In this document: in pieces, positions 6,025 through 12,515 of the stretch
How positions within the stretch are numbered: position 1 is the first letter of the stretch
Layout: every line of letters begins with the position of its first letter
Origin: Bacillota bacterium
GTDB lineage: Bacteria > Bacillota > Clostridia > Oscillospirales > Oscillospiraceae
Assembly (NCBI GenBank): GCA_023393155.1
Contig: JAEWML010000031.1
Coordinates: forward strand, 1 to 12,515
Reading direction: 5' to 3'
DNA length: 12,515 nucleotides
The notes under the pieces: generated by a model
Told to the model about the DNA's origin: nothing
What the model saw: only the letters and a program-made list of their open reading frames with translations
Database searches by the model: none
Program-made: the position numbers and the translations under genes

Positions 6025-6082
6025 GCGGAAAAAGCGGAATTTTTCCGCAAAAACCCCGGCTCCGCTTTTGGCGGAGCCGGGG
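6025..6082 (+). terminator. stacked hairpins after the 59-residue gene
   Basis: Stem 1 is GCGGAAAAA (6025-6033) with TTTTTCCGC (6040-6048). The GCGGAA in its loop (6034-6039) can pair instead with the same TTCCGC, giving two alternative folds. Stem 2 is a perfect 12-base pair, CCCCGGCTCCGC (6054-6065) with GCGGAGCCGGGG (6071-6082), loop TTTTG. No long T-tract follows stem 2, so it is a moderate terminator for the small gene, or possibly a repetitive intergenic element. Confidence 0.55.
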
Positions 6083-6102
6083 TCCGTTTGTCCGCTCCGG
6101 GT

Positions 6103-6131
6103 TTGTCAATGGGCGAAAATTGTGATATAAT
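6103..6131 (+). promoter_or_regulatory. sigma-A promoter of thiN
   Basis: TTGTCA (6103-6108), a 17-base spacer and a perfect TATAAT (6126-6131), about 65 bases upstream of the thiN ATG. The leader is too short for a TPP riboswitch. Confidence 0.8.
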
Positions 6132-6195
6132 TTTGGGAAAACCGGCGGGCAAATTCTTTGCCCGTCCGAAATCGGGAGAAACAGAGGAAGTACCT

Positions 6196-6825
6196 ATGAA
6201 ACGCTGTTTTATTTTTGCCGCTGGCAGCTTTTACGGCCTGCGGGAGCGTCCCGCCCCCGGCGACCTTGTCATCGCCGCCGACGCGGGCTATCTTCTGTGT
6301 CAAAAGCTTGCCATCACGCCTGACCTGGTGCTGGGCGACTTTGATTCCATGGCGGAGCCGTCCGGCGTCGCCGTACACCGGTCCCCGGTGGAGAAGGACG
6401 ACACCGACGCCATGCTGGCACTGAAAACCGGGCTTGAGAAGGGCTGCGATGCGTTTTACCTGTATGGCTTTACCGGCGGAAAACGGCTGGACCACACGCT
6501 GGCAAACCTCCAATCCCTCCTGTTTCTTCGCCGCAGAGGGACCCGGGGATGGCTGTACGGCGACGATTTTCTCTGGACGGCGATTGAAAACGAATCCCTC
6601 ACCGTCCAAAAAGAAGTGGAGTGGGGCCTGTTTTCCGCGTTCTGCCTGGGAGACCGGGCCGAGGGCGTGGATGAGACGGGGCTTCAGTATCCCCTGTGCA
6701 ACGCCGTGCTCACGCCGGAATTTCCGCTGGGCGTCAGCAATCACTTTTTGGAGCAGGAGGCAGTGATCTCGGTCCGCCGGGGCGCGCTGCTGGTGGGCTG
6801 GGAGTTGGCTTACCACAACTCGTGA
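6196..6825 (+). CDS. thiN: thiamine pyrophosphokinase
   Basis: A 209-residue cytoplasmic enzyme that transfers pyrophosphate from ATP to thiamine, giving the cofactor thiamine diphosphate. Family motifs are all present: DAGYLL (29-34), LGDFDS (46-51), EKDDTDAMLAL (66-76, the acidic catalytic block), GGKRLDH (94-100) followed by TLANLQSLLFL, and near the C-terminus GVSNHF followed by the closing strands. The ATG at 6196 has GAGGAAG nine bases ahead; longer in-frame starts would lie upstream of the promoter and are rejected. It has its own promoter and appears monocistronic, since the next gene has a separate promoter. It is unlinked here to other thiamine genes. Confidence 0.93.
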   Translation: MKRCFIFAAGSFYGLRERPAPGDLVIAADAGYLLCQKLAITPDLVLGDFDSMAEPSGVAVHRSPVEKDDTDAMLALKTGLEKGCDAFYLYGFTGGKRLDHTLANLQSLLFLRRRGTRGWLYGDDFLWTAIENESLTVQKEVEWGLFSAFCLGDRAEGVDETGLQYPLCNAVLTPEFPLGVSNHFLEQEAVISVRRGALLVGWELAYHNS

Positions 6826-6840
6826 TACTACAAGTGGTAT
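6825..6840 (+). repeat. small inverted repeat at the thiN stop
   Basis: ATACTAC and GTGGTAT around a two-base centre form a 7-base stem (one G-U), starting at the last base of the thiN stop codon. No T-tract follows, so it is at most a weak terminator; it could instead be an operator for the downstream promoter. Confidence 0.3.
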
Positions 6841-6861
6841 AACGAACTGTATAAACAAAGA

Positions 6862-6890
6862 TTGCACCGGGCGGAAAGGTATTGTATAAT
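6862..6890 (+). promoter_or_regulatory. promoter of the xanthine dehydrogenase gene
   Basis: A perfect -10 TATAAT (6885-6890) lies 17 bases after a weak -35 TTGCAC (6862-6867), about 92 bases upstream of the ATG. The weak -35 suggests an activator or other control. Confidence 0.65.
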
Positions 6891-6896
6891 TGCCTC

Positions 6897-6910
6897 AAAG
6901 GTTGACCTTT
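6897..6910. promoter_or_regulatory. palindrome at the xdh transcription start
   Basis: AAAGGT-TG-ACCTTT is a perfect inverted repeat placed about seven bases after the -10, where the transcript should begin. The position suits a repressor operator. The leader further down (about 6932-6966) can also fold through CCGTG and CACGG around a G-rich loop. Confidence 0.4.
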
Positions 6911-6981
6911 CCAAGATGAAAGTGCAGCCCATTAATAGCCGTGGGACCGGGACGGGCACGGAGCTGAAGGAGGAGTACACG

Positions 6982-9531
6982 ATGGCAACATTTACCGTAA
7001 ACGGCAAAGCTGTAACCGTGCCGAACAACCAAAAGCTCATCCGGTTCCTGCGGGACGAGCTGCATCTGACTTCCGTAAAGGACGGGTGCAGCGAGGGCGC
7101 CTGCGGCACCTGCACGGTGCTGGTGGACGGAAAGCCCACCAAGGCCTGCATCCCCCAGACAGACAAGCTGGAGGGAAAAACCATTGTAACGGTGGAGGGC
7201 CTGAGCGATTTTGAAAAGGACGCGTTTGCTTATGCCTTTGGCACGGCGGGGGCCGTGCAGTGCGGGTTCTGCATCCCGGGCATGGTGATTTCGGCCAAAG
7301 CCCTGATAGACGGCAACCCCAGCCCCACCCGGGAGGAGGCGGCCTTTGCCATTCGCAACAACATCTGCCGCTGCACCGGGTATGTAAAGATTATCGACGG
7401 GATTTTGCTGGCGGCGGAGGTACTCCGCGCCGGAGAGATTCCCGCGCCGCCCGAGGACTGGGGCCTTGGCGCCCGGGTCCCGCGGGTCGATGTGCTGGAA
7501 AAGGTGACGGGAACAGGCGTATACCCCGACGACGTATATCTGGACGGAATGATTTATGCCAGCGCGGTGCGCAGCGCCTATCCCCGTGCGCGGGTGCTGG
7601 CCATCCACACGGAAGAGGCCAAGGCCCTTCCCGGCGTGGTGGGCATCTTCACGGCGGAGGATATTCCGGGGCAGAACAAGGTGGGCCACCTTGCAAAGGA
7701 CTGGGACACCATGATCGCCGTGGGCGACATCACGCATTATCTGGGAGACGCCGTCTGCGTGGTGGCCGCCGAGACGCAGGACATTCTGGCCCAGGCCAAG
7801 GCGCTGGTGAAGGTGGACTATGAAGAGCTTCCCATGGTCCGCAGCCCCAGAGACGCCATGCTGCCCGACGCGCCGTTGGTTCACAAAAGCGGCAATCTCC
7901 TCTCTCACAAGCACATTCAGCGGGGCAACCCGGCGGAGGCCATCGCCAAATCGAAGCATGTGCTGACCCAGCGCTTCTCAACGCCGTGGACCGAGCACGC
8001 GTTTTTGGAGCCGGAGTGCGCCGTCTCTTTCCCCGAGGGCGACGGCGTTGTGGTCTGGTCCACAGATCAGGGCGCATACGACACCCAGCACGAGATTTTA
8101 GGCATGCTGGGCCTGCCCGCCGAAAAGGTGAAGGTGAAAAACCTGCTGGTGGGCGGCGGCTTCGGCGGCAAGGAAGACGTGAGCGTCCAGCACCACGCGG
8201 CGCTGGTGGCGTATCTTACCAAGCGGCCGGTGAAGGTGAAGTTCTCCCGGGCGGAGAGCCTTCTCATCCATCCCAAGCGCCACCCCATGGAGATGGAGTT
8301 TTCCATGGGCTGCGACGAAAACGGCATCATTCAGGGCGTGGCGGCGGAGGTCATCGCGGACACCGGGGCCTATGCGTCTCTGGGCGGGCCGGTGCTGGAA
8401 CGGGCCTGCACCCACGCCTCCGGCCCCTATAACTATCAGAACTTTGAAATTGACGGCTGGGCCTATTATACCAACAATCCCCCCGCAGGCGCGTTCCGGG
8501 GCTTCGGCGTGACCCAGACCTGCTTCTGCGTGGAAAGCCTTTTGAACCAGATGGCGGATCTGGTGGGCATTACCCCATGGGAAATTCGCTGGCGTAACGC
8601 CATCCGCCCCGGACAGGAGCTGCCCAACGGCCAGCTTGTGGACGCGTCCACAGGCCTTGCCGAAACGCTGGAGGCGGTGAAGCCCTATTACGACGCGGCA
8701 AAATACGTGGGCATTGGCTGCGCCATGAAAAACGCGGGCGTGGGCGTGGGCATCCCCGACACCGGGCGGGTCCGGCTGACGGTGACGGGCGGAAAGCTCC
8801 ACATTTTCGCCGGTGCGTCCTGTATCGGGCAGGGTCTGGGCACGGTCCTGACCCAGATGACGGTGGAAAAGACGGGGCTTAAGCGAGACGACATTATTTA
8901 CGAGCGGTCCAACACCTATCTTGCTCCCGATTCCGGCACTACCTCCGGCTCCCGGCAGACGCTGATCACCGGCGAGGCCTGCCTTCGGGCCTGCAATCAG
9001 CTCTGCGCGGCGCTGGAAGGAAAAACGCTGGCGGATTTGGAGGGGCAGGAATTTTACGGAGAGTATCTGGCGAAAACCGACCCCCTGGGCGCGGACGTTC
9101 CCAACCCCGTGAGCCACGTGGCCTACGGCTACGCCACCCAGATCTGCATTCTCAACGACGACGGAACGGTCAAGCAGATTGTGGCGGCCCACGACGTGGG
9201 CAGGGCCGTGAACCCCACCTCCGTGGAGGGACAGATTGAGGGCGGCGTGGTGATGTCCATGGGCTTCGCGCTGACGGAGAAGTATCCCCTTCAGGACTGT
9301 AAGCCCCTTGCCCGATACGGCACGCTGGGCCTGCTGCGCTCCAACCAGATTCCCGACGTGAAGGCCCTGATCGTGGAAAAGCCGGGCTTGAACGTGGCGC
9401 TGGGGGCCATCGGCATCGGTGAAATCACCTCCATCCCCACCGCGCCCGCCATCGCAGACGCCTATTTCCGGTATGACGGGGTGCTCCGCAGCAGCTTACC
9501 GCTGGAGAACACGCCTTACACTAAAAAATAA
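6982..9531 (+). CDS. xdh: single-chain selenium-dependent-type xanthine dehydrogenase
   Basis: An 849-residue cytoplasmic molybdenum hydroxylase. Residues 1-150 are the two [2Fe-2S] domains: C36, C41, C44 and C56 for the plant-type cluster, C94, C97, C129 and C131 for the second. From about residue 165 the protein is the molybdopterin-binding large subunit, with GGGFGGKE (391-398), AFRGFGVTQ (R506) and IGIGEITSIPTAP (E814). By analogy with bovine xanthine oxidase, E398 and R506 correspond to the purine-contacting Glu802 and Arg880, and E814 to catalytic Glu1261. Fusion of FeS and Mo parts without an FAD domain, at this length, is the pattern of the selenium-dependent xanthine dehydrogenase family (TIGR03311), whose Enterococcus member needs selenophosphate synthase. 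The ATG has AAGGAGG upstream. Nearby mocA and xdhA support the assignment. Actual selenium use is inferred, and the electron acceptor is unknown. Confidence 0.9.
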   Translation: MATFTVNGKAVTVPNNQKLIRFLRDELHLTSVKDGCSEGACGTCTVLVDGKPTKACIPQTDKLEGKTIVTVEGLSDFEKDAFAYAFGTAGAVQCGFCIPGMVISAKALIDGNPSPTREEAAFAIRNNICRCTGYVKIIDGILLAAEVLRAGEIPAPPEDWGLGARVPRVDVLEKVTGTGVYPDDVYLDGMIYASAVRSAYPRARVLAIHTEEAKALPGVVGIFTAEDIPGQNKVGHLAKDWDTMIAVGDITHYLGDAVCVVAAETQDILAQAKALVKVDYEELPMVRSPRDAMLPDAPLVHKSGNLLSHKHIQRGNPAEAIAKSKHVLTQRFSTPWTEHAFLEPECAVSFPEGDGVVVWSTDQGAYDTQHEILGMLGLPAEKVKVKNLLVGGGFGGKEDVSVQHHAALVAYLTKRPVKVKFSRAESLLIHPKRHPMEMEFSMGCDENGIIQGVAAEVIADTGAYASLGGPVLERACTHASGPYNYQNFEIDGWAYYTNNPPAGAFRGFGVTQTCFCVESLLNQMADLVGITPWEIRWRNAIRPGQELPNGQLVDASTGLAETLEAVKPYYDAAKYVGIGCAMKNAGVGVGIPDTGRVRLTVTGGKLHIFAGASCIGQGLGTVLTQMTVEKTGLKRDDIIYERSNTYLAPDSGTTSGSRQTLITGEACLRACNQLCAALEGKTLADLEGQEFYGEYLAKTDPLGADVPNPVSHVAYGYATQICILNDDGTVKQIVAAHDVGRAVNPTSVEGQIEGGVVMSMGFALTEKYPLQDCKPLARYGTLGLLRSNQIPDVKALIVEKPGLNVALGAIGIGEITSIPTAPAIADAYFRYDGVLRSSLPLENTPYTKK

Positions 9532-9532
9532 A

Positions 9533-9556
9533 GCGGCCCTCCCAGGGGAGGACCGC
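9533..9556 (-). terminator. terminator between convergent crcB and xdh
   Basis: On the minus strand GCGGTCCTCCC pairs with GGGAGGGCCGC (one G-U) and is followed by TTTATTTTTT, a clean intrinsic terminator for mocA-crcB. In the + direction the same stem may help end xdh, but there it has a C-A mismatch and no T-tract. Confidence 0.8.
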
Positions 9557-9565
9557 CGGGGGCTT

Positions 9566-9937
9566 TCAGGATAATTCCGGCAGGGTCCGGCTCAGGGCCT
9601 GACCCAGCCAAACCCCCAGAAGACAGCCCGCCAGACTGAGGAATATGTACAGCGCGGCCTGTCCGCGATCCCCCGCGGCGATTAGCTGCACCGACTCCAG
9701 TGAAAAGGTGGAGAAGGTGGTAAAGCCGCCGCACAGCCCGGTTTTCAAAAACAGCACAAGCCGGTCGTCCATCCGGCGGCGAATCGCAAAGCCGGAGAAA
9801 AAGCCGATGACCACCGCGCCCAAAAGATTGATGATAAGCGTTGAAACGGGAAAGCTCCCCCGCCAGGGGAGCAGCCCGATGCCATACCGGGCGGCGGCCC
9901 CCAAGCCGCCGCCAAGACCCACAACCAAAAAATTCAC
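9566..9937 (-). CDS. crcB: fluoride channel CrcB/FluC
   Basis: A 123-residue membrane protein with four hydrophobic segments, the normal size of a Fluc fluoride exporter that works as a dual-topology dimer. Signatures are the early GLGGGLGAAARYG, the NLLGAVVIGFF helix with its conserved Asn, and GLCGGFTTFSTFS, which carries the Phe residues lining the ion path. The start is GTG (9937-9935), after GGGGGAGGGG, and overlaps the mocA stop as GTGA; a longer open frame upstream lies inside mocA and is rejected. It is thus translationally coupled to mocA and has no leader of its own, so no fluoride riboswitch can control it separately. A terminator follows. Coupling to a molybdenum cofactor gene is unusual. 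Confidence 0.93.
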   Translation of the reverse strand: MNFLVVGLGGGLGAAARYGIGLLPWRGSFPVSTLIINLLGAVVIGFFSGFAIRRRMDDRLVLFLKTGLCGGFTTFSTFSLESVQLIAAGDRGQAALYIFLSLAGCLLGVWLGQALSRTLPELS

Positions 9938-10530
9938 AGAATATTCCCCTCCCCCAGCAAATCCTTCGCCCGGCGCAGCGCCTGCGGCGTGTCTACGTCC
10001 CACAGCTCCCCAGGGGGAACCTCCAAAAGCCGCAGCTCGTCCTCGTGACGGCGGATCACTGCCGCGCCGCCCACGTCGCCGGAAAGCTCCATCAGCTCGG
10101 GATAGAATTTCTCAGGAAAGATGCAGGGGTTGCCCCGGACGCCGCCGTGGGAAAGGGCGGCCAGCTTTTCAGGCTTCTCGCGCCAGAAATTCACCAGCGC
10201 GGCCACGGATTCCCGCCGCAGAAGCGGCTGGTCCGACACCTGAAAGCACACGGCGGTGCAATCCCGCAGCGCCGTAAGCCCCAACTGAAGAGAACGGCTC
10301 AGCCCCAGCTCCGGCCTGTCGTTGTGCAGGGCGGCGAAGTGAAACTCCCCCGCCAGCTTCAGAACGTCCGGATACTGGGTGACCACCACCACGGAGGAAA
10401 AGCACTCCGTAGGAACCGTCTCCAGAGAACGCAGAATCAAAGAGCGTCCGTCCAGCGCGGCCTCCAGCTTATTTTTGCCAAAGCGGCTGGCGTTTCCAGC
10501 CGCCAGCACCACACAGCCCGGTTTTTTCAT
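9934..10530 (-). CDS. mocA: molybdenum cofactor nucleotidyltransferase, MocA/YgfJ family
   Basis: A 198-residue cytoplasmic enzyme of the MobA-like nucleotidyltransferase fold. The N-terminal signature LAAGNASRFGKNKL (9-22) binds the nucleotide triphosphate. SDQPLL (99-104) holds the metal-binding Asp, GNPCIF (133-138) and SGDVGGAAVIRR (150-161) follow, and WDVDTP (177-182) is the usual closing motif. MocA adds CMP to molybdopterin to give the cytosine dinucleotide cofactor used by xanthine-dehydrogenase-type hydroxylases. The YgfJ branch goes with selenium-dependent hydroxylase loci. The start at ATG 10530-10528 has only a G-rich TTGGGGG upstream. It is first in a two-gene operon with crcB and sits between two hydroxylase genes that could use its product. 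CTP versus GTP use cannot be read from motifs alone. Confidence 0.9.
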   Translation of the reverse strand: MKKPGCVVLAAGNASRFGKNKLEAALDGRSLILRSLETVPTECFSSVVVVTQYPDVLKLAGEFHFAALHNDRPELGLSRSLQLGLTALRDCTAVCFQVSDQPLLRRESVAALVNFWREKPEKLAALSHGGVRGNPCIFPEKFYPELMELSGDVGGAAVIRRHEDELRLLEVPPGELWDVDTPQALRRAKDLLGEGNIL

Positions 10531-10574
10531 ACGGGAACCCCCAAACTTCGTTTTGGTTTTTTATATTACTCCAT

Positions 10575-10604
10575 AGTATATCCACTTTTCCCACGACCAG
10601 TCAA
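10575..10604 (-). promoter_or_regulatory. promoter of the mocA-crcB operon
   Basis: On the minus strand TTGACT (10604-10599), an 18-base spacer and TATACT (10580-10575), about 45 bases upstream of the mocA ATG. It lies in the 115-base gap shared with divergent xdhA, so control of both could be linked. No clear + strand promoter for xdhA was found. Confidence 0.65.
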
Positions 10605-10645
10605 GAGTGCGGAAACGGTTCAGTTAATAAAAAGGAGGCCAAACC

Positions 10646-12515
10646 ATGAGCAAAAGCGTCGGCAAAAGCATCGTGCGCGTGGACGCATACGAAAAGGCCA
10701 CGGGCCGTGCAAAATACATGGATGATTTGTGCGACGGCTCCGCCCTGATCGCAAAGATCAAACACAGCTCCATCGCCCACGGATACGTGAAGTCCGTTGA
10801 TATCAGCGAGGCCGAGGGAATCCCCGGCGTGGTGAAAATCTTCACCTGCTTTGACGTGCCGGACATCCCCTTCCCTACCGCTGGCCACCCCTGGTCCATG
10901 GACCCCCATCATCAGGACGTGGCGGACCGGAAGCTTTTGAACCAACATGTGCGGTACTACGGAGACGACGTGGCCGCCGTGGTGGCGGAGGACGAGGTGG
11001 CGGCCATGCAGGCCATCCGAGCCATCAAGGTGGAATACGAGGAGCTTCCCTTCGTGCTGGACCCGCAGAAGGCCATGGAGCCGGACGCGCCCCAGATTCA
11101 CGAAAACTACCCCGGCAACATCCTTGCCCACACCGAGATCCGCCGTGGCGACTATCAGTCCGCCATCCAGGAACCGGGCCTTATCAAGGTCGAGGGCTGG
11201 TACGACACCCCCACCGTTCAGCACTGCCACATTGAAAACCACGGCTGCTTTGCCTATGAAGAGTCGGGCCGGATGGTGGTGGTTTCCTCCACCCAGATTC
11301 CCCACATTGTCCGCCGGGTAGTGGGACAGGCCATGGGGATTCCCTGGGGCAAGGTCCGCATCATCAAGCCCTATATTGGCGGCGGCTTCGGCAACAAGCA
11401 GGACGCGCTGTACGAGCCGCTGTGCGCATGGCTTAGCTCCATGGTTGGCGGGCGGCTTGTAAAGCTGGAGTGCACCCGGGAGGAGACGTTTGTCTCCAAC
11501 CGCGTCCGCCACGCCATCCGCACCCACATCATCTCCTGGGTCCGTCCCGACGGAACGCTTGTGGCCCGGAAGTTCGAGGCGTTTTCCAATCAGGGGTCTT
11601 ACGCCTCCCACGGCCACGGCGTGGTGGCCAAGGGCATGGGCGCCTTTCCCCAGCTCTACCCCTGCGACAACGTGGAGTGCGACGCCTGGTCGGTGTACAC
11701 CAACCGGCCCGCCGCAGGCGCCATGCGGGGCTATGGTATTCCCCAGGCTATGTTCGCCGGGGAGAGTCACATCGAGGACGTGGCAAAGGCGGTGGGCCAG
11801 AATCCGGTGGCTTACCGCCGAGCCCACCTGATGCCTGTCGGGTATGTAGACGCCTTCTCCAAAAACGAGCTGTATACCGACACCTTTAACCAGTGCATGG
11901 ACAAGGGCATGGCCTATATCGACTTTCAGCGCAAATACGAGGAATATAAACGCCAGACCGGCCCTATCCGCCGGGGCATCGGCTGCGCGGTGTTCTGGTA
12001 CAACACCGCCGTGTGGCCCATCTCCATGGAGAGCTCCTCCTGCCGGATGGTGCTGAATCAGGACGGGTCCCTCCAGTTCCAGACCGGCGAGACGGAAATC
12101 GGCCAGGGCTGCGACACCGCCTATTCCCAGATGGTGGCCGACGCGGTGGGCATCCCGGTGGAAAACGTTCACGCTGTCTCCACGCAGGACACCGACATCA
12201 CCCCCTTCGGCACGGGTGCCTACGCCTCCCGGCAAACCTATATCGGCGGCTTTTCCATCATGCAGACCGGACTTGCCCTGCGGGACCGGATTTTGCAGAT
12301 TGCCCACGACCAAACCCGTATGCCGGTTTCCAATCTGGATTTGGTAGACGGCAACATCGTCCGCAAGCCTGACGGGCGGATTTTGAAAACGCTGGGAGAC
12401 TTGGCCTTGGAGGCGCTGTACTCCGTGGAGGACAGCCACCACATCACCGCCGAAACCACCGCCAGCATCCGCACCAACGCCTATTCCTTCGGCTGCTCCT
12501 TTGCCGAGGTGGAGG
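10646..12515 (+). CDS. xdhA: xanthine dehydrogenase molybdenum-binding subunit XdhA, cut by the window edge
   Basis: The ATG at 10646 follows AAAGGAGG; 623 codons run open to the right edge with no stop. It begins GKSIVRVDAYEKATGRAKYM, the standard start of a stand-alone molybdopterin-binding subunit with no FeS domain. Motifs are GGGFGNKQ (245-252), AMRGYGIPQ (R361 as the purine-contacting Arg), TEIGQGCDTAYSQM (from about 483) and FGTGAYASRQTYIGG (from about 521), which contact the pterin cofactor. The C-terminal catalytic Glu region lies outside the window. Partner FAD and FeS subunits (xdhB, xdhC) would be expected downstream. Position 252 is Gln where bovine xanthine oxidase and the neighbouring single-chain enzyme have Glu, so the substrate may differ from xanthine. 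Closest by eye to E. coli-type XdhA; another purine or heterocycle hydroxylase is possible. Confidence 0.88.
   Translation, partial: MSKSVGKSIVRVDAYEKATGRAKYMDDLCDGSALIAKIKHSSIAHGYVKSVDISEAEGIPGVVKIFTCFDVPDIPFPTAGHPWSMDPHHQDVADRKLLNQHVRYYGDDVAAVVAEDEVAAMQAIRAIKVEYEELPFVLDPQKAMEPDAPQIHENYPGNILAHTEIRRGDYQSAIQEPGLIKVEGWYDTPTVQHCHIENHGCFAYEESGRMVVVSSTQIPHIVRRVVGQAMGIPWGKVRIIKPYIGGGFGNKQDALYEPLCAWLSSMVGGRLVKLECTREETFVSNRVRHAIRTHIISWVRPDGTLVARKFEAFSNQGSYASHGHGVVAKGMGAFPQLYPCDNVECDAWSVYTNRPAAGAMRGYGIPQAMFAGESHIEDVAKAVGQNPVAYRRAHLMPVGYVDAFSKNELYTDTFNQCMDKGMAYIDFQRKYEEYKRQTGPIRRGIGCAVFWYNTAVWPISMESSSCRMVLNQDGSLQFQTGETEIGQGCDTAYSQMVADAVGIPVENVHAVSTQDTDITPFGTGAYASRQTYIGGFSIMQTGLALRDRILQIAHDQTRMPVSNLDLVDGNIVRKPDGRILKTLGDLALEALYSVEDSHHITAETTASIRTNAYSFGCSFAEVE

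Noticed and set aside
6138..6195. TPP riboswitch in front of thiN
   Set aside because: The leader between the promoter and the ATG is under 60 bases and lacks the conserved TPP aptamer core; thiN is also not usually riboswitch-controlled.
6106..6867. 253-codon minus-strand open frame opposite thiN
   Set aside because: Shadow of thiN; thiN has all its catalytic motifs and its own promoter.
6938..6966. G-quadruplex in the xdh leader
   Set aside because: There are only three GGG runs plus one GG, in a GC-rich genome; this is too weak to call without a structure test.
6891..6981. Molybdenum cofactor riboswitch in the xdh leader
   Set aside because: The leader is only about 85-90 bases, too short for the known Moco aptamer, and its stems do not match that layout as far as I can see.
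6895..9192. Long minus-strand open frames (354 and 364 codons) opposite xdh
   Set aside because: Antisense shadows of the GC-rich xdh gene, rich in His, Arg and Gly, with no ribosome sites or known motifs.
9841..10725. 294-codon + strand open frame opposite mocA-crcB
   Set aside because: It is antisense to two genes with clear motifs, and its product is Arg/Pro/Gln-rich and non-protein-like.
10601..12442. 613-codon open frame on the minus strand
   Set aside because: It lies wholly antisense to xdhA, which has a perfect ribosome site and clear family motifs. The antisense frame stays open because of the strong GC bias at third codon positions, and its translation is a low-complexity His/Gly/Val-rich product with no family look.
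1..12515. CRISPR array, insertion sequence or phage module
   Set aside because: No regularly spaced repeats, no transposase or integrase motifs, and no terminal inverted repeats were found in the window.

Overview
The window looks like a chromosomal stretch from a strictly anaerobic, gut-type Firmicute (Clostridia, probably Oscillospiraceae-like). The evidence is the perfect GGAGG-type ribosome sites, sigma-A promoters, a clostridial-type FeoAB pair, and above all two molybdenum hydroxylases with MocA in the arrangement typical of selenium-dependent molybdenum hydroxylase loci. The organism assignment is inference from protein style, not from a search.

Left part (1-5620): lower and patchier GC, with many short, broken or accessory pieces. 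In order it holds a gene cut by the left edge (minus strand), a membrane-anchored hypothetical protein with a 15-residue tandem duplication, a degenerate coding patch, a RelB/RelE-type toxin-antitoxin pair with its promoter and palindromic operator, and the feoA-feoB ferrous iron uptake operon (minus strand). Divergent from feoAB is a DtxR/MntR-family metal regulator that keeps the full MntR-type metal ligand set. After it comes the C-terminal third of a cation diffusion facilitator (CDF) gene, decayed with two in-frame stops, and another short coding remnant.

Middle (5580-6140): tRNA-Gln(CTG) on the minus strand, with a strong promoter and terminator. Its 3' end faces the AT-richer left part, as expected if that part was acquired by tRNA-targeted integration. 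To the right are a 59-residue unknown protein, stacked hairpins and the promoter of thiamine pyrophosphokinase.

Right part (6196-12515): uniformly GC-rich. It holds thiN, then a single-chain selenium-dependent-type xanthine dehydrogenase (two [2Fe-2S] clusters fused to the molybdopterin domain). Convergent to it is a mocA-crcB operon (cofactor nucleotidyltransferase plus fluoride channel, overlapping by GTGA). Divergent from mocA is xdhA, a second molybdenum-binding hydroxylase subunit that runs off the right edge. MocA probably supplies the cytosine-dinucleotide molybdenum cofactor to both enzymes; a purine hydroxylation/salvage role is the likely theme. The CrcB placement is the least expected part of this locus.
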